DNA from: Cercis canadensis
Taxonomy: Eukaryota > Streptophyta > Magnoliopsida > Fabales > Fabaceae
Length of the DNA: 64,000 nt
Assembly (NCBI GenBank): GCA_003255065.1
Contig: QAOA01007318.1
Span: forward strand, 552,356 to 616,355
Reading direction: 5' to 3'
Positions 55,691 through 64,000 of this stretch are shown in pieces. The translations under genes and the position numbers were made by a program. Every line of letters starts with the position of its first letter. Position 1 is the first letter of the stretch. The notes under the pieces are model-generated. The model made no database searches. It saw only the letters and a program-made list of their open reading frames with translations, and was not told where the DNA came from.

Positions 55691-57697
55691 ATGAAAAGAA
55701 TTAACATGCAGTTTTCTTGGACAGTTTTGTGTCCATTGCTAGCAGTCATCTTCAGTAGTGCTCTTGTCCAAGTTGGCTGTTTCTCTTTCAATTTTTCTAC
55801 CTTCAAACAAGAGGATGAAGGTGAATCAATTTTGAGGAGAAATTCACATGTATTGAAAGGTGCCATCCAAGTAACCCCTGATCTTAGCCATGACATGGAT
55901 AATGAGTCTGGACGGGCTTTGTACAGAAAGCCATATAGAGTGTGGAGCAAGAAGAAAAAACAAACGGCTGCTTTTAACACCACCTTCGTGCTCAATATCT
56001 CACCCCAGAATTCACTAGTTGGAGGCGAAGGCTTGGCCTTCATATTAACTGCAGATACCTCTCTCCCAGAAAATAGTGAAGAAAGATGGCTTGGCATTGT
56101 AAATGCCACAACCAATGGCACTTCCAAAGCAGCCATTTTGGCAGTGGAGTTCGATACAAGAAACAACTCCATCGATGATGGCCCTGATGACCACGTGGGC
56201 GTCAACATCAACAGTGTTTATTCCATCAAACAGGAGCAGTTAATGAGGTTTGGGATCAATATCTCATCGGGTATCAATGTAACAGTGACAATTCAATATG
56301 CTGATGATATAATTTCTGTTTTCGGGGCCATGAGTGAAACTGCACAACAAGGCATGAAGGCTCTCCTAATTTCTCCTCCTCTTAATCTATCTTCCTATCT
56401 CCCAGAAGTGGTTTATGTGGGTTTCTCAGCTTCAACAAGTAATCACACAGAGCTGAACTGTGTAAAAGCATGGGAGTTTAGTGGTACAGATATTGGAGAT
56501 GATGGGAATGGATTATGGGTTTGGATCACAGTTCCAGCAGCGCTGATCATCATAGCTGGGGTGCTCTTTCTCTTGTTCTGGCAAATAAAACGCAAGAGGG
56601 AGACATCAGAGGATGCGTATCCGAGGATAGAGGATCAGATTCAGGGTTCCTCAATGGCTCCAAAGAAGTTTCGACTGAGGGAAATCAAAAAGGCAACAGG
56701 GAAATTCAACCCCCAAAACAAGCTTGGTGAAGGTGGTTTTGGAACTGTGTACAAGGGAATCTTGGGAAATAAAGAGATAGCTGTGAAAAGAGTCTCCAAG
56801 AACTCACGACAGGGCAAGCAAGAATTCGTAGCAGAAGTCACAACAATTGGCAGCCTTAATCACAAAAATTTGGTCAAATTGATTGGGTGGTGCTATGAGA
56901 GACGAGAACTACTTCTTGTCTACGAGTTTATGCCTAATGGCAGCTTAGACAGGTACCTATTTTCTGACGACAAGTTTAAATTTTGTAGCGGAGAGGGATC
57001 GGGATCTGAACTCTGCTGGGAAACAAGGCACAGCGTGATATATGGGGTAGCTGAGGCACTCAACTATCTTCATAGTGGGTGTGAGAAGAAGGTGCTTCAC
57101 CGAGACATAAAGGCCAGCAATATAATGTTGGACTTGGATTTTACTGCTAAGCTGGGAGATTTTGGATTGGCTCGTACCATTCAGAAGAGAAACGAAACTC
57201 ACCACTCCACTAAGGAAATTGCAGGAACACCAGGTTATATGGCTCCCGAAACGATCCTTACTGGGAGGGCAACTGTGGAGACTGATGTTTATGCATTTGG
57301 GGTTCTTGTATTAGAAGTTGTGTGTGGGAAGAGGCCAGGGAATCCGTACGGTGAGAATGAGTATAAGAAGAGCCTTGCGTATTGGGTGTGGGATCTGTAT
57401 GGGAAGGGAAGAATACTTGGTTCTGTGGATGATAGGATAGCCAAAGAGATCAAAGAAGAAGAACAAGTGGAACGTGTGCTTGTTTTGGGGTTGGCTTGTT
57501 GTCACCCAAACCCTCACCAGAGGCCCTCTATGAAGACTGTGCTGCAGGTTCTTACAGGGGAAGCGTCTCCGCCAATGGTGCCCAAGGAAAGGCCTGCGTT
57601 TGTGTGGCCTGCCATGCCTCTTTCCTTCAAAGAAGCTGCTGATAGTTCTATTTTGGCAGGACAAGTGACTCCATTCACAGAACTCACTGGCAGATGA
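55691..57697 (+). CDS. LECRKS5: L-type lectin-domain receptor kinase, LecRK-S.5-like
   Basis: A single-exon, intact ORF of 668 residues from ATG 55691. A signal peptide covers about 1-30. The legume-lectin domain spans about 31-265, with the metal/sugar-site region VEFDTRNN...DDHVGVNINSV at 152-176. A transmembrane helix lies at about 275-297 (WVWITVPAALIIIAGVLFLL), followed by the stop-transfer KRKRE. The kinase spans about 340-625: GEGGFGTVYKG (346-356), catalytic K366, HRDIKASN (470-477, RD type), DFG (490-492), GTPGYMAPE (512-520). It sits in the plasma membrane and is presumed to bind an extracellular ligand and signal by Ser/Thr phosphorylation, probably in defence or development. Lack of introns is usual for the family. 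The assignment to S.5 rests on remembered similarity and on the TBR-HAT14-PRX-LecRK gene order. Confidence 0.92.
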   Translation: MKRINMQFSWTVLCPLLAVIFSSALVQVGCFSFNFSTFKQEDEGESILRRNSHVLKGAIQVTPDLSHDMDNESGRALYRKPYRVWSKKKKQTAAFNTTFVLNISPQNSLVGGEGLAFILTADTSLPENSEERWLGIVNATTNGTSKAAILAVEFDTRNNSIDDGPDDHVGVNINSVYSIKQEQLMRFGINISSGINVTVTIQYADDIISVFGAMSETAQQGMKALLISPPLNLSSYLPEVVYVGFSASTSNHTELNCVKAWEFSGTDIGDDGNGLWVWITVPAALIIIAGVLFLLFWQIKRKRETSEDAYPRIEDQIQGSSMAPKKFRLREIKKATGKFNPQNKLGEGGFGTVYKGILGNKEIAVKRVSKNSRQGKQEFVAEVTTIGSLNHKNLVKLIGWCYERRELLLVYEFMPNGSLDRYLFSDDKFKFCSGEGSGSELCWETRHSVIYGVAEALNYLHSGCEKKVLHRDIKASNIMLDLDFTAKLGDFGLARTIQKRNETHHSTKEIAGTPGYMAPETILTGRATVETDVYAFGVLVLEVVCGKRPGNPYGENEYKKSLAYWVWDLYGKGRILGSVDDRIAKEIKEEEQVERVLVLGLACCHPNPHQRPSMKTVLQVLTGEASPPMVPKERPAFVWPAMPLSFKEAADSSILAGQVTPFTELTGR

Positions 57698-58484
57698 TTT
57701 GATCAGTCATTACTGGCTTCGAATTTAAGTTACTTTTTTGTTGGTTGCTAATTAATTAAGATTACCCGTATGTAGAACGGTTCTTGTACTTGTCATTGGT
57801 ATTTTCCATAGATGATGGGGCTGTAAATATATACAGGTTATAATATATTGCATCCAATGAGATTATGGGTGGCTATGTATATTGTTTTTGTCTCTCTATA
57901 AATAACTCTCTCACTTACATCTGTAAATTAATTTGTCCCAGGTTATTTGTCATTCCATTTCGTTCTCTTTCTTTTTCACTCTTTTTATCCAGGTTATTTG
58001 TCAACCATGATTAAAGAAAACAAATTAATCTGATATACATATAAAATATATGTAGTAAACTATGAATGATGTCTTCTTCCAATCAACGATCATGATTATT
58101 ATTTTAGCAATAGCAAGAGGTTTCATTCTCTTGAATGATTAGAAATTAGTTAGGTTTTCACATCACACAGTTTGTTTGTCAATATAAGATCCTTAGAATT
58201 GGAAAGTAGACAGAAACACTTCCTACAACGTTGATCCAGTAATAGTTCCATCTATCTGCTGCCATCATCCATGAGGCCATGATTACTTGGGTCTCACAGA
58301 ATTTAGAAGGTTACCTCCAATCCAACAACTAGTTTTACTTTTACTAATTAGGGCATAACCACTCTAGTTGTAGTCCTGAGAGAGAAAGAGAGCCCACAAA
58401 TGATAATTGAGAAAGTGGGAAGGTACAAGAATAATTTTATATTTAATAAATTTTTGGGAAATTTTATTATATTAGGGAGGTATG

Positions 58485-58620
58485 TAATATCTTTTTGACG
58501 TGATAGCATAAAATTGTTAATGTGAAAATTAATTAATTTCGATTATTAAAAATAAAAGGTTAAGATTAAATATTTTCACATCAATAACTATTATACTATC
58601 ACGTTAAGGAGGTATCAAAT
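58485..58620. mobile_element. Small foldback (MITE-like) element
   Basis: ACGTGATAGCATAAAATTGTTAATGTGAAAA at the left (read in pieces) is the near reverse complement of TTTTCACATCAATAACTATT + ATACTATCACGTTAAGG at the right. The arms are about 40 bases with a 50-base AT-rich centre. The right copy of the adjacent assembly duplication repeats part of it. Confidence 0.5.
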
Positions 58621-59000
58621 ATATTCTCCGTATGTAAGAAAAGTTTTAAAATTTTTAGTTAAGAATACCCTAATTGTTCATGGAAGAACGTTTCTTGGTC
58701 TCTGCTTTGAATATTAATTCAAGTCCTCTTGGGTGAGTGACTATCATCATGGAAACCNGTTAATGTGAAAATTAATTAATTTCGATCATTAAAAATAAAA
58801 GGTTAAGATTAAATATTTTCACATCAATAACTATTATACTATCACGTTAAGGAGGTATCAAACATATTCTCCGTATGTAAGAAAAGTTTTAAAATTTTTA
58901 GTTAAGAATACCCTAATTGTTCATGGAAGAACGTTTCTTGGCCTCTGCTTTGAATATTAATTCAAGTCCTCTTGGGTGAGTGACTATCATCATGGAAACC
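58516..59000. repeat. 242-base direct duplication flanking single N 58758
   Basis: 58516-58757 and 58759-59000 are equal-length copies with about three substitutions (GATTATT/GATCATT, AAATATATT/AAACATATT, TGGTCTC/TGGCCTC). They abut the N exactly. Most likely an unmerged contig overlap between haplotypes. Confidence 0.87.
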
Positions 59001-62000
59001 TAAGCTAATTCTTTAAACGTTCAAACTGCAGTAATTAACTAATATCTATCATTTTCAGTGGAAAATGGAATGATTGCTTGAATATTGGGGTGCAAGCAAT
59101 TTTGTGGAAACTCCTTGGGTCCTTGGGAGACTGCTGCATGCCATGCAGTGTTATAATAGGAATTTTCACTTTCCACCTCATGCTAGCTGCAGGTGGGTGA
59201 CTAGCTCGGTTCTTCTCCCTCTCCTCCCTCACTTGCAATGCCAATTATTAGGAAAGGCCTGCATTTCACAAGATTCACCCTCACAAACCTTAGGTAAAAC
59301 CGTAAGAAACCATAAACAAATTCTTTTAAAAACTTTTTTTTTTTTTATTTAAGTTACATCAAGATAAAATTCTGTCATTTATTATATTAGCATAAATAGA
59401 TATTGAATTGGTTATATAAATAGAAAATATGACTACTATAATAACTTTTTAAGGATAATTTTACGGTCAAGTCTACAATACCAATAACACAAAATAAGCA
59501 TTAGTGTAAAAGTTACTCAATCACTGTTCAATCATCCACTTGGCCTAATAAATGGCTGTGATGGTTTGATAGACAACTTGGACAACTGATCTTTTTAATA
59601 ATAACATAGTACTTTAATATTTTTTTTTAAATTATAATTTAACCCCATTTGATATTTGTAATAAATATTAGTTTTTATTGTGCGCGACAATGAGCTCATA
59701 TACTACTGCCATTGACTATAGACGACAATAGAATACTAACCACACTAGAAAATTGACCCAAGACGGCAGTGGAATAGCAACAGTATAAGAATATTTTAAC
59801 TCTTTTTTAATCAACAAAATTCTTATTCCCCTTCCTTTGTTTTCTTTTGTTTTTTGATCTCTTTAATTCCTTTCTAGGCCTTGAAGAGTTCATCGCCGTA
59901 GTGAGTGGTTCACTGGTTACAAACTTACAATCCTTTTTGTTTTGTACAGTATATGATTTCAACTTCAAATTTTTTTGTAAAATTCTTTAAAAATTTATTC
60001 TTATAAAGAGAATTAATAAAAAAAAAATAACTTTGAAAAAATTGATAAAGAGAGAACACCTATAATAAAATCTGTTATTGAATCTAAGCAAGTTTTCAAA
60101 TTTATCACAGAAAGAAAAGTTTAAAAAATGATATAAGCACTTTTAATAGATAAAAAACCCAAGTCTTTGCCTCTAAGCACTTAATTTATTGTACTCTCAA
60201 GTCCCATCTCAAGCTAATGCGATTTTGGTCCCAATGAAAGGACACCGCAGATTACTCAGACTCGGCCAACTATACAATAGATCATTTGACAAAACATACA
60301 AGCCCAACAACAACCTTTTCATGCTCTAATTAATAACGGAATGTAAAGACTGGAAATTTAAGCAAACCTAACATCATCCTCACTAGAAACAAATGGGTTT
60401 ATGCAAGTGCACTTACATATTTCAAAAATTACACCAATTTTTGTCAGCATTTATATACCTACATCTCTATCCGCATCTGCTCTTCAACCCGTTGCCTAAA
60501 GTTTCAACTTCAAGCCTAGCTAGAGAACATTATCTCTAATGCTTAACAAAGGAAAACCAGAAGTAAGAGAGTCTTTGGCAGAAGACAGAGCTGCAATGCA
60601 CACTATACCTCTGTTCCTTGTGAGTTCTGACCTTCCCCTGGCTGTTTCCTTCTATTCTTTTTGCTACCAACAGTGACCGGAACCAGGCTTCCCACACTAG
60701 AGCAAGCAATTTCGAAGCACCGTATGTGCCAAATATCATTCAAGCATTTCAACAAACACTTGGTGGGCATTCAACAAAATACATATTTTCTAAGCTAAAC
60801 CAAGTATATCATACTTCCAAATGACCAACTTTCAGTCAATACCACTTAAACATTATATAAGGGTGAGAGAAAGTGCAAGAATTTAAAGACCCCTTTGTCA
60901 ACCGAGTTAACTCGGTGTGTACAAAAATGATAATGGGTGTTCAATGTGAAAAAAAAATGTGGAGTGTGCTAGTATAGAGGGGGCGAGATGGGGAGAGGAG
61001 ATGATTTCATGGTGAAAGTGAGTGATTAAAGGAGAAAATTAGATGTCTAGAGGTGTATGTGTGTATGCGTTGATGTGTGTGTGAAGTGAAGAGAAGAAAA
61101 TGAAGAAGAAGAAGAGGGGGGCGTGGGAATTATGGAGGAAAAGAGAAAAACATGTGTTTTTGGTTAATGGGAGCACAAGTAAATACATAAATTTTTTTAC
61201 ATCAAAATACAATTAATCATTTATAGGTAATATTCAGTTATGATATTTGGACCTAACTTAATCTCAACTATTTATTGGCCTTTGGTGCCCATTTTGTGCT
61301 ACTGGTATTGTAGACTTGGCCTAATTTTACATACTTGAAAGACATATTTTGATGCCCATATGACACGTAAAAAATTGGACAATAAACCCAGCCATCATAT
61401 ACATAAAAGGCACTCGAGAAAAACCTCCAATTTTTAAATATATCTCGCTTATGTGTTAACAAATTATTATTATTAATTTGCTTAAATTATTTACTAACTA
61501 TATTTAGTTATTACATAATTTTTTACATAATAAATCTATTCAAACCTCACTTATTTTATAATTTAACATAATAAAAACTCATCTTTATTATTTTATAACT
61601 TGCATATTTCTCTTTTTATTTGCGTTTAAGATACCCTAAAATTTCCCTCAAAAATTATGAGTAATGTTATTGCACCACTACACGTCTTACCACTTTTTAC
61701 TATTACTAATCTCGGTCACACAAATTAAAATCTAGATCCACTTGAACAGCCCGAATTGGTAGTGGTGAATGAGGATGGTGAAAGTAAAATTATTCCACAA
61801 TTATACTTAAAAAAAAGGTCCGAGTAATTTTTAAAATAAGAGGATACTTGTACAATATTTTCAGAACTTCTAATTTGCTCTTCTTCAAGAACTTCAAGCG
61901 AAACCAATTTAGAATGTCTCGTGGCTTTTGATAGATTACATTACAAGGCGAGTTTCGGCAAAAAAAAAAAAAAAAGTTGGATCTTCAATATCACCACACG

Positions 62001-62385
62001 TGATGTTAACTACACGTGTTAACTAGAATGTTTTCTCCCTTGAAGAAATGTCAATTTAATCTCTGGTAACCAAAGTTAACCACAGTGACTATAAAGATAA
62101 GCTTAGTTCAGAGCTCAAAGCATAACCAATATACATGGACGGATTAAAAATAGATGCATCGAAGTTAGGTATAAGAACCCAATTCATTTTCTTTCTCGAA
62201 AAAGAAAGTGGTAATATTGAAATAAGATAGTGCTCAAAATCGTGATCCTTTTATAGTGAGCAACCATGTTATTATCACTTCATCAATGATTATAATGGAT
62301 TTTGATGCATAAAAAATGATAGTCTATATAACGCAGTCACAATCCTTAGTAATAACGATTTGCATAACATGATGGAGAAGAAAGC

Positions 62386-63930
62386 TCATGCATCATCAAT
62401 CTGCACTGTCAGGTCCTGCACACCCAAATCATGGTATAAACCATGCACAAATCCAAGTATGGGGCGGTCATCTATCCCTTTCTTCACCTGTCAGTATGCT
62501 CCACTAAAGTCAGCAACTAAATTGCAACACATCAGGTGCAGAAAAAGCTAAAGGTGCCCGTTCAGTATAAACACTAATCAAAGTTCAAAATGAAATTCCG
62601 GAACAAATCATAAATTACCTGTATTGAGAGTGATCCAACCGCATGACCAGGCACCAATTCCCAAAAACGAGCTTGAGAAACTTCCACCACATCTTCCCTA
62701 GCAGTGATCTAAACAAAACATGGTAAAATTTTAAAATACGAAGCATTGAAGCATCACAGGGTGGATTAAATTGAAAAGGCTAGAAATTTAACGCTATTAA
62801 TTAAAAAGAACAAAATACACCTCCCAGAGTTTGATTAAACTAGGAAAATTTTAATATCTAACGGTGTAGAAGCAAGTGGATGTTAAGTGCCTCGTTTAGG
62901 TTTGTCAACTATTCTACAACGCAAAGAAATACACAAATTTGAACCTCTAGATTCTAGACAGCTTCAAGGTGAAATTTATGGAAGAATGTATGTCTTATCA
63001 AGAATTTTGGAAGTCAATGTGTTTTTAGCAAAATGAGACAAGAAAACTAATATTCAAAGAGCAATTAGCTGCAACATATTTCATTTTTAATCCATTGTAA
63101 TAATAGTTACATTTTTATCCTTCTGTTAAACCATAGAAGGTGTAGAGTCCCGAAAATTTTCACATAAGGCGTTAGTACGGCAATCGGCAGGGGGTTAAAG
63201 CATATTTTTCCCAAGTAAAGAGTACAAACCAGTCTCAAGCATTTGCTCAACGCAGAAGTAGGAATGCTAGGAGGTGCCATTTGGAGCAAGATACCACCAG
63301 TTGCTCTAAAGAGTGGCAGGACAAGCATAAAGATGGCAACCGAAACAAGTCCCAAACACAAGACTTCTGCATTCTGGACCCTAGAAAGAAGGAAATGGAA
63401 ATTACAAGACTAGAAGAAATATAATATGGTTGCAAATCAGTGATATTCATATTACTTACCCGATGGACAATAACCAGGAAGCCAATATCAAACCAGCACT
63501 GAAAGGTGAAAAACCATTGAAGTATATCAGCTTCATATGAATGTGTAAAGAGGAAAGGAAATGCAGTGGTATTGGCAGTGATGAGATGACACCGTAATTC
63601 ATAAAGACCAAGCATATCTACCTCCGAATGGAGTCTGCAAGAAGATGCAGGAAAACTGAGTGGTGATTCATATCTTCTGCATTTCTATAAGCTGCAGGTA
63701 AAAATACAGAAGAAACAGATGAAGATGTCATAGACCAAGCTCAAATGCAACCATAATTATATGAGCATCTCATTCAAAATGAGGAAATTGTCTTTAATCG
63801 AGACAATATCTAAAAATCTTAAACATTAAAAGAATACTGACCAAGATTAATCCGAGCATAGTTCCTGAAGAACCACACACCAATGAGATTCACAAATAAA
63901 TTGGTGACTGCTGAAACAATCAAGTAATGC
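62386..63930 (-). CDS. MTPC1: Cation diffusion facilitator metal transporter, MTPC1-like, 3' exons only
   Basis: Six exons on the minus strand, in gene order 63930-63842, 63691-63622, 63498-63460, 63380-63230, 62708-62619 and 62487-62386, with GT..AG borders and compatible phases. They encode about 179 C-terminal residues; the 5' exons lie beyond the window. The first visible exon is a membrane helix (LIVSAVTNLFVNLIGVWFF). The next contains HLLAD, the HxxxD metal-binding motif of CDF helix V. The next two add another helix, then FRATGGILLQMAPPSIP, the conserved end of the membrane domain. The last two make the cytosolic domain (ARFWELVPGHAVGSLSIQ, DLGVQDLTVQIDDA, stop at 62386-62388). CDF proteins export Zn2+ or related divalent cations from the cytosol by proton antiport. 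The MTPC1 assignment rests on remembered C-terminal similarity. Confidence 0.85.
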
Positions 63931-64000
63931 CTAGAAGCAAATCATGGTCAGCAGATATTCCAAGAATTGAAAAATTCAAGAAACATAAAAGTTGGAATGA

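Larger units (their letters stand above)
57698..62385. other. Spacer of about 4.7 kb
   Basis: AT-rich DNA after the lectin kinase. It contains a foldback element near 58485-58620 and a 242-base duplication around the N at 58758. No ORF with recognisable homology was found. Bases 60535-60740 are less AT-rich than their surroundings and could belong to an unrecognised transcript. The end nearest 62386 is the metal transporter 3'UTR. Confidence 0.55.

Overview
The window is nuclear chromosomal DNA from a flowering plant, almost certainly a eudicot. Genes are split by short GT..AG introns, the spacers are long and AT-rich, and every recognisable protein belongs to a plant family (TBL, HD-Zip II, RMA-type RING, class III peroxidase, WRC, DC1, L-type lectin kinase, CDF metal transporter). 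The species cannot be named from the sequence. There is no CRISPR array, operon, prophage or recognisable tRNA/rRNA. Nine isolated single N bases mark draft-assembly joins. Several are flanked by near-identical direct repeats that differ by a few SNPs or an indel, which looks like unmerged contig or haplotype ends.

Layout: 1-2388 (+) 3' part of a TBR-type O-acetyltransferase-like gene; 6185-7521 (-) HD-Zip II factor of HAT14 type; 7.6-18.9 kb gene-poor spacer with a foldback MITE; 18926-20182 (-) RMA-type RING E3 ligase with a probable 5'UTR intron; 22543-23834 (-) four-exon class III peroxidase of the PRX53/54 type; 24-32 kb spacer; 32292-34230 (+) four-exon WRC-domain protein without QLQ; 40403-41686 (-) DC1 protein with a long unusual tail; 46725-47881 (+) decayed DC1 pseudogene, followed by its intact tandem paralogue at 48930-50678 (+) with about nine DC1 repeats; 51235-53301 (+) a broken L-type lectin receptor kinase, followed by its intact paralogue at 55691-57697 (+); 62386-63930 (-) 3' exons of a CDF metal transporter of MTPC1 type.

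From memory of Arabidopsis chromosome 5, TBR (AT5G06700), HAT14 (AT5G06710), PRX53/54 (AT5G06720/06730) and LecRK-S.5 (AT5G06740) are consecutive genes. The same order here points to conserved microsynteny, with the RING, WRC and DC1 genes interspersed. No pathway links all these genes. The common themes are cell wall (TBR, peroxidase) and surface or stress signalling (lectin kinases, DC1 proteins). The most notable features are two adjacent tandem duplications, DC1 and lectin kinase, each with one intact and one damaged member. The lectin kinase copy is broken by what looks like an LTR-retrotransposon end at an assembly gap, plus a one-base frameshift in the transmembrane segment. I found no convincing novel multi-gene system.
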